Source: Bradyrhizobium ivorense (GTDB lineage Bacteria; Pseudomonadota; Alphaproteobacteria; Rhizobiales; Xanthobacteraceae). From it: DNA of 64,000 bases. Each line of letters starts with the position of its first letter. The first letter of the stretch is position 1. This document shows, piece by piece, positions 47,463-56,937 of this stretch. The stretch covers positions 21,998 to 85,997 of the forward strand of contig NZ_CAADFC020000042.1 of assembly GCF_900696085.1 (NCBI RefSeq), in the 5' to 3' direction. Under the pieces are notes generated by a model, which saw only the letters and a list, made by a program, of their open reading frames with translations, did no database searches and had not been told where the DNA came from. The translations under genes and the position numbers were made by a program.

Positions 47463-47502
47463 GCCGTGTAGCCCGGATTGCACTGCGCTTCATCCGAGCT
47501 GC
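47463..47502. repeat. Half copy of the GTAGCCCGGAT repeat
   Basis: GTGTAGCCCGGATTGC followed by GCTTCATCCGAGCTGCG is a degenerate short version of the palindromes at 18573 and 27392. It lies between xerD and accA. Confidence 0.55.
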
Positions 47503-47516
47503 GAAACGTGGATACC

Positions 47517-48503
<987 letters not shown>

Positions 48504-48519
48504 GCCGGAACCATAGCGG

Positions 48520-48666
48520 CTATTTCTTGAGGAACTTATCCGGTGGGATGGTCACCGACATTTCGCGCGGCTTTGGGGTCACGAAATTGGCCAGCGCGAA
48601 CAGGATGCCGTAGCCGATCCCGAAAATCACGGCGACGACCGTCAGGAAGCGGAACAGGCTGGGCAT
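48520..48666 (-). CDS. Small membrane protein of 48 residues
   Basis: Begins MPSLFRFLTVVAVIFGIGYG, continues ILFALANFVTPKPREMSVTI and ends PPDKFLKK. One clear transmembrane segment at residues about 7-29 is followed by a short polar tail with PPDKFLKK. It lies 16 bp before xerD on the same strand and could be cotranscribed with it. I recall no function. Composition and codon use look like a real gene, and it is divergent from aroK. Confidence 0.7.
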   Translation of the reverse strand: MPSLFRFLTVVAVIFGIGYGILFALANFVTPKPREMSVTIPPDKFLKK

Positions 48667-48810
48667 GGACGCGGCTCGGAGGGCAAAATAACCAATGGAA
48701 TCATCCAACATGTTCCCCGCGCCGTTGCAAGAGTCGCTGGTAACGGTATCGCCGGGGGTAGTATAGGTGGCTCGAATTCCGGCAAATCGTCCCGTAACCT
48801 GAGCTTTTTG

Positions 48811-49443
48811 ATGTCCGACGCAGCCGTCCCGGCACCGACCCATCCGACCCTCGAGGCCGACATCACGGCCGCGCTGGGGCCGCGGTCGATCGTGCTGGTC
48901 GGGATGATGGGCGCCGGCAAATCGACCATCGGCCGCCGCATCGCGGCGCGCTTGAGGCTGCCCTTCACTGACGCCGACACCGAGATCGAGGCGGCGGCGG
49001 GGATGTCGATCCCGGAGATTTTCGAGACCCATGGCGAGCCGTATTTTCGCGATGGCGAGGCGCGGGTGATCGCCCGCATCCTCGACAGCGGCCCGATCGT
49101 GCTGGCGACCGGCGGCGGCGCCTTCATGCGCGAGGATACCCGCAACCGGATCCGGGCGCGGGCGGTCTCGATCTGGCTCAAGGCCGACACCGATATCATC
49201 ATGCGGCGGGTGCGCCGCCGCGCCGATCGCCCGCTGCTGCAGACCGCCGATCCCGAGGCGACCGTCAACCGCCTGCTCAGCGAGCGCGAGCCGGTCTACC
49301 AGAATGCCGACCTGACGATCGCCTCGCGCGACGTGCCGCACGATCGCATCGTCGACGAGTGTCTCGAGGCCCTGCACGCGCATCTGTGCGGCGCGCAGCC
49401 GGCCGCCGAGCCTCCAACTGATGGAATCAACACGACCTCATGA
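48811..49443 (+). CDS. aroK: Shikimate kinase
   Basis: A 210-residue kinase that phosphorylates shikimate at O-3 in aromatic amino acid synthesis. The Walker A motif is VGMMGAGKSTIGRRIA, followed by FTDADTEIEAAAGMSIPEIFETHGEPYFRDGEARVIARIL. The shikimate-binding glycine stretch is LATGGGAFM, and the lid contains RRADRPLLQ. ATG 48811 is used; the TTG just before is unlikely. Its stop overlaps the aroB start by ATGA. Confidence 0.96.
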   Translation: MSDAAVPAPTHPTLEADITAALGPRSIVLVGMMGAGKSTIGRRIAARLRLPFTDADTEIEAAAGMSIPEIFETHGEPYFRDGEARVIARILDSGPIVLATGGGAFMREDTRNRIRARAVSIWLKADTDIIMRRVRRRADRPLLQTADPEATVNRLLSEREPVYQNADLTIASRDVPHDRIVDECLEALHAHLCGAQPAAEPPTDGINTTS

Positions 49444-50582
49444 CCGCGCCCCTGAAGCACTCCGCATCCGTGACCGTCGATGTCGCGCTCGGCGACCGCG
49501 CCTATGACATCGTGATCGGCCGCGATGTGCTGGCCTCGCTGGGCGAACGTGTCGCGGCGCTGCGGCCCGGCGTGCGCACCGCCATCATCACCGATCGCAC
49601 CGTCGCAAAACACTGGCTGGAGCCGGCCGAGGCCTCGCTCTCCGCCGCCGGCGTCCCGACCGCGCGCATCGTCGTCGAGGAAGGCGAAGGCTCGAAGAGC
49701 TACGCGACGCTGACAGAGGTCAGCGAGGCGCTGATCGCGGCGAAGATCGAGCGCAATGATCTGGTGATCGCGCTCGGCGGCGGCGTGGTCGGCGATCTCG
49801 CCGGCTTTGCGGCCGCGATCCTGCGCCGCGGCGTCGATTTCGTGCAGGTGCCGACCTCGCTGCTGGCGCAGGTCGACTCCTCCGTTGGCGGCAAGACCGG
49901 GATCAACTCGCCGCAGGGCAAGAATTTGATCGGCGCGTTCCACCAGCCGGTGCTTGTGATCGCCGACACGTCGGTGCTCGACACGCTGTCACAGCGCCAG
50001 TTCCGCGCCGGTTACGCCGAGGTCGCGAAATACGGCATCCTCGGCGATGAAGCATTCTTCGCCTGGCTGGAAAAAAATCACGCCGATATCTTCTCGGGCG
50101 GCAGTGGGCGCGAGCACGCGATCGCCACCTCCTGCCGCGCCAAGGCGGGCGTGGTCTCCCGCGACGAGCGCGAGACCGGCGAGCGGGCACTGCTCAATCT
50201 CGGCCACACCTTCGGCCACGCGCTGGAGGCCGCAACCGGCTTCTCCGACCGCCTGTTCCACGGCGAGGGCGTCTCGGTCGGCATGGTGCTCGCGGCGGAG
50301 TTCTCCGCGCAGCTCGGCATGATCTCGCCCGACGATGCGGCGCGCATCGCGCGTCATCTGTCCGCGGTCGGATTGCCGACGCGGCTGCAGGACATCGCGG
50401 GCTTCACGCAGGAGGGGCTTGCGGATGCCGATGCGCTGCTGGCGCTGATGGCGCAGGACAAGAAGGTCAAGCGCGGCAAGCTCACCTTCATCCTGCTCGA
50501 AGCCGTCGGCCGCGCCGTGATATCAAACAATGTCGAGCCACAGCTGGTGCGCGACTTTCTGCAAGCCAAGTTGAAGGCCTAA
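49440..50582 (+). CDS. aroB: 3-dehydroquinate synthase
   Basis: A 380-residue NAD- and metal-dependent enzyme that turns DAHP into 3-dehydroquinate. The signature VIALGGGVVGDLAGFAAAILRRGVDFVQVPTSLLAQVDSSVGGKTGINSPQGKN is complete. The metal-binding LLNLGHTFGHALEA and FHGEGVSVGMVLA are present. It is coupled to aroK by a 4-base overlap, the common pair. Confidence 0.97.
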   Translation: MTAPLKHSASVTVDVALGDRAYDIVIGRDVLASLGERVAALRPGVRTAIITDRTVAKHWLEPAEASLSAAGVPTARIVVEEGEGSKSYATLTEVSEALIAAKIERNDLVIALGGGVVGDLAGFAAAILRRGVDFVQVPTSLLAQVDSSVGGKTGINSPQGKNLIGAFHQPVLVIADTSVLDTLSQRQFRAGYAEVAKYGILGDEAFFAWLEKNHADIFSGGSGREHAIATSCRAKAGVVSRDERETGERALLNLGHTFGHALEAATGFSDRLFHGEGVSVGMVLAAEFSAQLGMISPDDAARIARHLSAVGLPTRLQDIAGFTQEGLADADALLALMAQDKKVKRGKLTFILLEAVGRAVISNNVEPQLVRDFLQAKLKA

Positions 50583-50598
50583 ACCACGGATCAAGTCA

Positions 50599-51909
50599 GT
50601 GGGCTGGTTCACCTTCTCGATCGTGCTGGTCTGTCTGTTCATCTCGGCGTTTTTCGCGGCGAGCGAGACCGCGCTGACCGGCGCCTCGCGCGCCAGCATG
50701 CTGCGGCTGTCGAAGCAGGGTAACGGCGATGCCAGCGTCGTCTCCAAGCTGATCAACATGCGCGAGCGCATGATCGGTGCGCTGCTGCTCGGCAACAACA
50801 TTGCCAATATCGGTGCCTCGGCGCTGGCGACCGGCGTGTTCACTGCCTGGTTCGGCGATGTCGGCGTGCTCTACGCCACCGCCGTGATGACCGTGATGGT
50901 GGTGGTGTTCGCGGAGGTGCTGCCCAAGACGATTGCCATCAACGCACCGGACCGCATCTCGCTGCTGGTCGCGCGGCCGATGCGGCTGACGATCTTCGTG
51001 CTGGGGCCGCTGCTCGCCATCATCGAGACCATCGTGCTGGCGCTGATGAAGCTGCTCGGCATCAAGGTCGGCGCGCACCAGGCGGTGCTGTCGCCGACCG
51101 AGCGTCTGCGCGGCGCGGTCGATCTCTTGCATCACGAAGGCAAGGTCGAGAAGCAGGACCGCGACATGCTCGGCGGCTTGCTCGACCTGCGCGAGCTGCA
51201 GGTTTCCGACGTGATGGTCCACCGCACCGAGATGACCATGGTCAACGCCGACTTGCCGCCCGAGGAGCTGGTGCGCGAGGTGCTGGCGAGCGAATACACC
51301 CGCATTCCGCTGTGGCGGGAGAAGCCGGAGAACATCGTCGGCGTGCTGCACGCCAAGGACCTGCTGCGCGCGATGCGCGCCAATGAAGGCGACATGTCGT
51401 CGATCGACGCCTCGGCGATCGCGCTGCCGCCGTGGTTCGTGCCGGAGATGCGCCCGGTGTCCGAACAGCTCAAGGCGTTCCGCCGCCGCAAGACCCACTT
51501 CGCGCTCGTGGTCGACGAGTATGGCGAGGTCGAAGGCATGGTGACGTTGGAGGACATTCTGGAGGAGATCGTCGGCGACATTTCCGACGAGCACGACGTC
51601 GTCGTCGCCGGCGTGCGCGCCCAGCCGGACGGCTCGGTCGTGGTCGACGGCTCGGTGCCGATCCGCGATCTCAACCGCGCGATGGACTGGCACCTGCCGG
51701 ACGAGGAGGCGACAACGGTCGCCGGCCTCGTGATCCACGAGGCGCGCTCGATTCCCGAGCGCGGCCAGAGCTTCACCTTCCACGGCTTCCGCTTCCGCGT
51801 GCTCCGCCGCGAGCGCAACCGCATCACCGCACTGCGCATCGTCGCCGTCCCGCGCGACGCAGCCGAGTCCGAAGAGAAGAAGCCGAGGCGGGCGGGGACG
51901 GCGTTCTAG
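50599..51909 (+). CDS. CNNM/CorC (HlyC/CorC) membrane transporter
   Basis: A 436-residue protein with the CNNM membrane domain (residues about 1-190, start GWFTFSIVLVCLFISAFFAASETALTGASRA). Two CBS domains follow at about 205-330 (VSDVMVHRTEMTMV; LVVDEYGEVEGMVTLEDILEEIVGDI). The C-terminal CorC_HlyC domain begins near residue 345. Members are linked to magnesium and cobalt efflux; the role here is inferred. GTG 50599 is 16 bp from the aroB stop, so it is likely cotranscribed with aroKB. Confidence 0.92.
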   Translation: MGWFTFSIVLVCLFISAFFAASETALTGASRASMLRLSKQGNGDASVVSKLINMRERMIGALLLGNNIANIGASALATGVFTAWFGDVGVLYATAVMTVMVVVFAEVLPKTIAINAPDRISLLVARPMRLTIFVLGPLLAIIETIVLALMKLLGIKVGAHQAVLSPTERLRGAVDLLHHEGKVEKQDRDMLGGLLDLRELQVSDVMVHRTEMTMVNADLPPEELVREVLASEYTRIPLWREKPENIVGVLHAKDLLRAMRANEGDMSSIDASAIALPPWFVPEMRPVSEQLKAFRRRKTHFALVVDEYGEVEGMVTLEDILEEIVGDISDEHDVVVAGVRAQPDGSVVVDGSVPIRDLNRAMDWHLPDEEATTVAGLVIHEARSIPERGQSFTFHGFRFRVLRRERNRITALRIVAVPRDAAESEEKKPRRAGTAF

Positions 51910-51936
51910 TCGCCTTGGCCGGCGCCAACCCATCAC

Positions 51937-52045
51937 CGTCACCCTGAGGTGGGCCGCTTCTGCAGCGGCCCTCGAAGGGTCGACGGCCCGGCTGGTGGCC
52001 GTGCATCCTTCGAGGCTCGCAAGAGCTCGCGCCTCAGGATGACGG
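51937..52045. repeat. CACCCTGAGG...CCTCAGGATGACGG inverted repeat
   Basis: The block starts GTCACCCTGAGGTGGGCC, contains CGAAGGGTCGACGGCC, and ends CCTTCGAGGCTCGCAAGA and CTCAGGATGACGGG, forming long imperfect arms. It separates convergent genes and may end transcription from both sides. Confidence 0.75.
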
Positions 52046-52066
52046 GTCTGAGAGTCGTTGGAGGGA

Positions 52067-52516
52067 CTACTCGATATCGATCGAGATGCCCGACAGCTTC
52101 CAGGCGCCGTCGGAGGGGAAGAAGCCGAGTTGATACTTCACCTGCTTGGGCGTGGTGTCGAAATGGCCCTTCAGCCGCAGCACGCCCTTGTCGTCGATCT
52201 TGGCGTCCTCGTCGAGGATGATCGGCTTGGCGACGATGGCATCGAACACCGCGTGCTTGTCGACGAGGTCCTTGAAAATCGTCTTCAGCTTGTCCGGCGT
52301 AAACTGGTCGCGGAACGGCTTTGAGATCTTGGCGTGGAACACGGTGAAATTATTGGACGCCACCGCGTCGTTGAGCGAGACCAGAATGCTCTTGATCAGC
52401 ACTTCCTGGACGAACGGGCTCGGCATGTCGAGCGCCGGGGCCGGCCGTGTCGCGCAGAGCAGGAGCAGGCCGGCGGCGGCTGCGATCGCCCGGAAGCGTG
52501 GCCAGCAAGGGATCAT
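52067..52516 (-). CDS. Secreted protein of unknown function
   Basis: A 149-residue protein with a signal peptide (RFRAIAAAAGLLLLCATRPAPALD). The mature part PSPFVQEVLIKSILVSLNDAVASNNFTVFHAKISKPFRDQFTPDKLKTIFKDLVDKHAVF resembles small periplasmic DUF-type domains with an NTF2-like look. It ends KVKYQLGFFPSDGAWKLSGISIDIE-like, a strand pattern of such folds. ATG 52516 has GGGG upstream; the frame is open to 52609. I cannot name the family. Confidence 0.7.
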   Translation of the reverse strand: MIPCWPRFRAIAAAAGLLLLCATRPAPALDMPSPFVQEVLIKSILVSLNDAVASNNFTVFHAKISKPFRDQFTPDKLKTIFKDLVDKHAVFDAIVAKPIILDEDAKIDDKGVLRLKGHFDTTPKQVKYQLGFFPSDGAWKLSGISIDIE

Positions 52517-52648
52517 CAGCGGCCCCTCATCAATCGGCGGCGATGCGATCGTCAACCTTGCCTGCGCGCAGATCGGGCAGGGCCATCGCCCGGAAGTATC
52601 CATCCTCAATAGATGAAAACCGCCGCGGCGTCTTGTGGCAAGCCCGCG

Positions 52649-52924
52649 CTAGCGCGGCTTTTCCCCCGGGGCGTAGCTATGGATCGCCAGCGCGTGCACG
52701 GAGCCCGCGAGTTCCTGCGCCAACGTCGCATTTATCATGCGATGGCGTTCGATCCGGCTCTTCCCTTCGAAGGCCGGAGACACAATATATACTCGAAAAT
52801 GTGTCTCGCCGCCTGGCCTGTGGCCGGCGTGGCCCTCATGCAGATGCGATTCATCGACCACGTCGAGGCTTTCCGGCAAGAAAGCTTCACGCAACTTGTT
52901 TATGATAGCGTCTTTGGTGCTCAT
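52649..52924 (-). CDS. BolA-family protein
   Basis: A 91-residue BolA protein (MSTKDAIINKLREAFLPESLDVVDESHLHEGHAGH, ETHFRVYIVSPAFEGKSRIERHRMINATLAQEL, ending VHALAIHSYAPGE). These proteins partner with monothiol glutaredoxins in Fe-S and iron handling. The His-rich loop HLHEGHAGH lacks the Cys seen in some branches. The frame is open far upstream, but ATG 52924 marks the conserved start. It is divergent from the J-domain gene. Confidence 0.92.
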   Translation of the reverse strand: MSTKDAIINKLREAFLPESLDVVDESHLHEGHAGHRPGGETHFRVYIVSPAFEGKSRIERHRMINATLAQELAGSVHALAIHSYAPGEKPR

Positions 52925-53033
52925 GGCGGCGGCATTACGTTCGCGGTAGCTTTTCGTCAATGGTACAAGCGGGAAACGAGGTCTGCGCAATGTCAAGACT
53001 TGAAGATTTGTGCATTGCGTAGTCAAAGACAGC

Positions 53034-53675
53034 ATGCCGATCGATTCATCCAAATTCTTCGACTCCATTCGCATCAAGCCGACCAAGGTGAGTGCGAAGC
53101 GCCAGGCGCAGGCCGGCGAACAGGCGTTTGCCTGTGAGTGGGCGGGTTGCCAGAACAAGGGCGCGCACCGCGCCCCGAAGGGCCGTGAGAATTCGCGCGA
53201 GTACTGGCACTTCTGCCTCGACCACGTGCGTGAGTACAACCAGTCCTACAATTTCTTCCAGGGCATGAATCCGGACGACGTCGCGCGCTACCAGAAGGAC
53301 GCGCTGACCGGCCATCGTCCGACCTGGAAGATGGGCGCCAACAGCGGCAAGAAGGACGAGGCCGGCTTCGACGCCGCGCACGATCCGTTCCACATGTTCT
53401 CCGAGCTCAACGGCCGCGGCCGCTGGCGCCCCGGTCCGGGTGGCACGGAGCAGGCCAAGCCGGAAGCGCGCAAGGTCATGAACGCCGAGCGCAAGGCGCT
53501 GCAGGTGATGGGGCTCGCCGCCGGCGCGACGCTGGAAGACGTCAAGTCGAAGTACAAGGCGCTGGTCAAGCAGCACCACCCCGACGCCAATGGCGGCGAC
53601 CGCTCCACCGAGGATCGCCTGATCGAGATCATCAAGGCGTATAATTATCTCAAGACCGTGGTGCGCGAGGCCTAA
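53034..53675 (+). CDS. J-domain co-chaperone
   Basis: A 213-residue protein with a C-terminal J domain at about residues 155-210 (ALQVMGLAAGATLEDVKSKYKALVKQHHPDANGGDRSTEDRLIEIIKAYNYLK), including the HPD tripeptide that stimulates Hsp70. The N-terminal half contains a Cys/His-rich stretch (FACEWAGCQNKGAHRAP, WHFCLDHV) that may bind zinc. It is close to the alphaproteobacterial molecular chaperone DnaJ-like family, not DnaJ itself. ATG 53034 fits the start MPIDSSKFFDSIRIKP. Confidence 0.9.
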   Translation: MPIDSSKFFDSIRIKPTKVSAKRQAQAGEQAFACEWAGCQNKGAHRAPKGRENSREYWHFCLDHVREYNQSYNFFQGMNPDDVARYQKDALTGHRPTWKMGANSGKKDEAGFDAAHDPFHMFSELNGRGRWRPGPGGTEQAKPEARKVMNAERKALQVMGLAAGATLEDVKSKYKALVKQHHPDANGGDRSTEDRLIEIIKAYNYLKTVVREA

Positions 53676-53711
53676 CTCGCCGTCGTCCCTGCACGAAGCT
53701 GTGTAGTTTCG

Positions 53712-53845
53712 CGCCTCCCCTTGAAAAGGGGAGGTCGCTTTGCTCGTCAGAGCAAAGCGGGTGGGGATCTGGTCTCTCCACCGACGCTATCGCCTGTGGC
53801 TGACCCCCATCCCGATCTTCCCCCTTTCAGGGGGAAGGAGAAGAT
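53712..53845. repeat. Inverted repeat with CCCCTTGAAAAGGGG arms
   Basis: Hairpin CTCCCCTTGAAAAGGGGAGG at about 53716-53736 faces TTCCCCCTTTCAGGGGGAAG at about 53818-53838. Between them lies GCTTTGCTCGTCAGAGCAAAGC, itself a perfect hairpin. It lies between the convergent J-domain and citrate synthase genes. Confidence 0.75.
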
Positions 53846-53871
53846 TCGGGCTACGGTTCGGCGGTTAATCC

Positions 53872-54966
53872 TCAGCCCTTCGGCATGGCCCCGACATAGG
53901 ACGAACTCGGCCGGATCAGCCGTCCGGTGCGCCGGTGCTCGAGGGCGTGCGCGGTCCAGCCGGCGGCGCGGGCGATGGCGAAGATCGGCGTGAACGCCTG
54001 GCGCGGGATTTCCAGCGCGTCGAGCAGGATCGCGGTGAAGAACTCGACATTGGTCTCGAGCGGCCGTTCCGGATTCTTCTTCCGCAGCGCTGCGCGGATA
54101 TAGGCCTCGACCTCGCCGGCAAACGGCAGGTCGGCGCCGTCGGCCGCCAGCCGCTCGATCGCGGCCTTCAGCACGTCGGCGCGCGGGTCGCGCACGCGAT
54201 AAACCCGGTGGCCGAACCCCATCAGCCGCTCGCCGCGCGCCAGCGCGTCGTCGACCCAGGACTTGATGCGCTCACGGGTGCCGATCGCATCCAGCATCTC
54301 CAGCACCGGCTCCGGCGCGCCGCCATGCAGCGGGCCGGTCAGCGCGCAATAGCCGCCGGTGATGGCCGCGAACAGGTCGGCCTGTGTCGAGGCAATCACC
54401 CGCGTGGTGAAGGTCGAGGCGTTCATGCCGTGATCGCAGACGGTGACGAGGTAGGTATCGAGCGCGGTGGCCTCGCGCGGCTCGATCTTGCGCCCCAGCA
54501 GCATGCGCAGCGTGTCGGTGGCGTGGCCGACATTCGGGTCGGGCGCGATCGGATCGTTGCCCCTCGCGCGCTGCACCAGGGCGCCCGCGATCACCGGAAA
54601 TGCGCCGACGATCACTGCCTCGTGCTCCAGCCCGCTCTCGCCGCGCAGCCCCGCGATCGCGGCGCGAAAGCCGTCCACGATCGACATGCCGCGGGTGGCC
54701 GGCAGCAGGTCGGGCAGGCGGGCGAAGGCGCGTTCGCGGGCGGCGCCCAGGCTGGCACGGACATTGGCCTCGGTCAGCGCCTTGCCGCCGGCGCTGTTCC
54801 ACAGCCGCGCGGTGACGCCCTCGAAGCTCGACTTGCCGGCGAGGTTGGCGACGTGCTCGCCGGCGATGATCAGTTCGCCGCGCTCGCCGTCGACATGGCT
54901 CAACACGGTCTCGGCGGCGGGGACGCCGTCCAGGCCGATCTGGCTTTTGGTGAGATGCATGGTCAT
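53872..54966 (-). CDS. Citrate synthase/methylcitrate synthase family protein
   Basis: A 364-residue citrate-synthase-fold enzyme, shorter than GltA and near the size of bacterial type I and methylcitrate synthases. The conserved HGMNASTFTTRVI, TGPLHGGAPEPV and MGFGHRVYRVRDPRA carry the two active-site His. The third triad residue, normally Asp in an NVD context, is Glu here (E308 in ETNVEFFTAILL), so activity may be weak or changed. ATG 54966 has GGAG at 7 bases. It is divergent, 76 bp away, from a second citrate-synthase gene with a fused HTH. Whether it makes citrate or 2-methylcitrate cannot be read here. Confidence 0.88.
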   Translation of the reverse strand: MTMHLTKSQIGLDGVPAAETVLSHVDGERGELIIAGEHVANLAGKSSFEGVTARLWNSAGGKALTEANVRASLGAARERAFARLPDLLPATRGMSIVDGFRAAIAGLRGESGLEHEAVIVGAFPVIAGALVQRARGNDPIAPDPNVGHATDTLRMLLGRKIEPREATALDTYLVTVCDHGMNASTFTTRVIASTQADLFAAITGGYCALTGPLHGGAPEPVLEMLDAIGTRERIKSWVDDALARGERLMGFGHRVYRVRDPRADVLKAAIERLAADGADLPFAGEVEAYIRAALRKKNPERPLETNVEFFTAILLDALEIPRQAFTPIFAIARAAGWTAHALEHRRTGRLIRPSSSYVGAMPKG

Positions 54967-55012
54967 GGCCGATCTCCTTGTTTCATGCCGGACAAGGTCG
55001 GGCCTCTCGACG

Positions 55013-55041
55013 TCTTGATCAATCTTGATTATATAAATCAA
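55013..55041. promoter_or_regulatory. Palindromes in the citrate synthase divergent promoter
   Basis: TCTTGAT occurs at 55013-55019 and again 10 bases later at 55023-55029. The first copy forms the perfect palindrome TTGATCAA (55015-55022). The second forms TTGAT-TATATAA-ATCAA (55025-55041), which ends 2 bases before the start codon of the HTH-citrate synthase. The layout suits an autoregulator (inference). Confidence 0.5.
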
Positions 55042-55042
55042 T

Positions 55043-56266
55043 ATGAAAAAATCCGCCGAGCTCTACCTCTCCGCCCGGGAAGCCGCCGCCGAGCTCGCGA
55101 TCTCGCCGGCGACGCTCTATGCCTATGTCAGCCGCGGGCTGATCCGCTCCGAGCCGTCGCCGGACTCGCGCAGCCACCGCTACCGCGCCGAGGACATCAG
55201 GGGCCTGAAGGAGCGCCGCGTGCCGTCGCCCGAGCCGCGCGGCTTCCGCAATTTCGACGCCGACCTGCCGGTGATGGATTCGGCGATCGCGACCATCACC
55301 GAGCAGGGCCCGATCTATCGCGGCGTCAACTGCGTCGATCTCGCCGAGCGCGACACGCTGGAGCACACCGCGACGCTGCTGTGGGACGTCACCGATGTCG
55401 ATCCGTTCGCGGCGGATAATTGTCCGCATGTCTCGGACGAGATGCGTGCTATCGCCGAGGCGGCACGGCGCGCGCCACCGATCGACCGGACGGTTGCGGT
55501 GCTGGCGCTGGCGTCAAGCGCCGATCCCGGCGCCTTCACCCGTGCGCCCGACGGCCGCGCGATGGTCGGCGGGCGAATCCTGCGCCTCTTGGTCGCGACC
55601 ATGCTGAATGCATCGCCGTCGGCCGAGCCGCTGCACCAGCAGGTGGCGCGGGTCTGGACACCCGACAACAAGCATGCGCCCGACCTGATCCGTCGCGCGC
55701 TGGTGCTGCTCGCCGATCACGAACTGAATGCATCGACCTGGACCGCGCGCTGCGCGGCGTCGACCGGGCTCAATCTCTACGATGCGGTGATCGCCGGGCT
55801 CGTCGCGCTGAAGGGGCCGATGCATGGCGGCGCCGGCGTGCTCGCCTCGCGCTTGGTCAAGACCATGGTCGACAACGATGTCGCGCCGGTCATTCGCGAG
55901 CGCGTCGCGCTCGGCGAGCGTTTTGCGGGCTTTGGTCACGGCGTCTACAAGAAGGGCGATCCGCGCGCGATGTCGCTCTTGGAAGCGCTGACCCGCGCCG
56001 GCGCGCCGCGCAAATTCACGAAGGAAGTGCCGGAGCGGATCGCGGAGGCGACCGGCGAGTTCGTCAACATCGACTATGCGCTGGCGGTGCTGGTGCACGC
56101 GCTGCGGATGCCGCCGGGCAGCGAGCTTGCGCTGTTTGCGATGTCGCGCAGCGTCGGCTGGATCGCCCATGCCAGCGAACAGCTGCAATACGGCAAGCTG
56201 ATCCGGCCGCGGGCGCGTTATGTCGGCCCGCCGCCCGGGCGCAGCGGCACCACGAACAGTCTATAA
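55043..56266 (+). CDS. Citrate synthase family protein with N-terminal HTH domain
   Basis: A 407-residue protein. Residues about 8-58 form a MerR/excisionase-like HTH (LSAREAAAELAISPATLYAYVSRGLIRSEPSPDSRSHRYRAEDIRGLKERR). The rest, from about residue 70, is a complete citrate-synthase fold with HELNASTWTARCA, KGPMHGGAGVLAS, AGFGHGVYKKGDPRAM and the catalytic-type Asp D344 in FVNIDYALAVL. All three triad positions are therefore kept, unlike in the divergent partner. The N-terminal HTH suggests a DNA-binding enzyme that may control the divergent pair. Two palindromes lie just before its start. Function beyond the family is inference. Confidence 0.88.
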   Translation: MKKSAELYLSAREAAAELAISPATLYAYVSRGLIRSEPSPDSRSHRYRAEDIRGLKERRVPSPEPRGFRNFDADLPVMDSAIATITEQGPIYRGVNCVDLAERDTLEHTATLLWDVTDVDPFAADNCPHVSDEMRAIAEAARRAPPIDRTVAVLALASSADPGAFTRAPDGRAMVGGRILRLLVATMLNASPSAEPLHQQVARVWTPDNKHAPDLIRRALVLLADHELNASTWTARCAASTGLNLYDAVIAGLVALKGPMHGGAGVLASRLVKTMVDNDVAPVIRERVALGERFAGFGHGVYKKGDPRAMSLLEALTRAGAPRKFTKEVPERIAEATGEFVNIDYALAVLVHALRMPPGSELALFAMSRSVGWIAHASEQLQYGKLIRPRARYVGPPPGRSGTTNSL

Positions 56267-56274
56267 GCTCTGCT

Positions 56275-56937
56275 CTACTTCCGGACCTTGGCCGGCTCGA
56301 TCATGCCGCCACCGTGGCGGCGGCGGATGGTCCAGACCGCGAGCGCCAGGATCACGACGCCGCCGGCGATCGCAAACATCCACAGATGCTTGCCGACATG
56401 CTGGTGATGCGGCAGGCCGGCATAGTCGTGCAGCGCGGTGACGGCAAGCACGCCGGGCAACACATGCGCCGGCGCCCAGAGCAGGATCGCGGGAATGTTG
56501 ACGGCGTAGAACCGCGCCGGCGGCATGTCGAGCGCGCCGGCCGTGATCGGTACGAAGGCGCGGATCGGCGGCACGAAGCGGGCGAAGAACACCGCGAGCA
56601 CGCCCCAGCGGTTGAAGAAGGCCTCGCTCTGGGCGACGACCCCCGGATAGTTGGAGAGCGGCCAGGACGAGAGGATCTCGCGCTGGCTGCGGTAGCCGAT
56701 CAGATAGGCGGTGCCGTCGCCGAGCAGCGCGCCGGCGGCCGCCGCCGCCAGCACCGGCCACAGCTTCAATTCGCCGCCCGGCACCAGCGCACTGAGCGCC
56801 AGGATGATGGTCGAGCCCGGCACCAGCGAGCCGACCACCGGAACCGCCTCCAGCAAGGCGGCGAGAAACAGCGTCAGATAGGCAAGCCAGGCATGGGCCG
56901 AAACGAACGCGATGAATGGGTCAAGGAATGAAGTCAC
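56275..56937 (-). CDS. DedA-family membrane protein
   Basis: A 220-residue inner-membrane protein of the DedA/SNARE-associated type, a family tied to lipid carrier (undecaprenyl phosphate and phosphatidylethanolamine) flipping. Key residues are in LLEAVPVVGSLVPGSTIILALSAL, LLGDGTAYLIGYRSQREIL and FARFVPPIRAFVPITAGALDMPPARFYAVNIPAILLWAPAH. The GTG start at 56937 (VTSFLDPFIAFVSAH) fits the family; the frame opens at 57024. It is divergent from cobS by 289 bp and converges with the citrate synthase gene. Confidence 0.88.
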   Translation of the reverse strand: MTSFLDPFIAFVSAHAWLAYLTLFLAALLEAVPVVGSLVPGSTIILALSALVPGGELKLWPVLAAAAAGALLGDGTAYLIGYRSQREILSSWPLSNYPGVVAQSEAFFNRWGVLAVFFARFVPPIRAFVPITAGALDMPPARFYAVNIPAILLWAPAHVLPGVLAVTALHDYAGLPHHQHVGKHLWMFAIAGGVVILALAVWTIRRRHGGGMIEPAKVRK

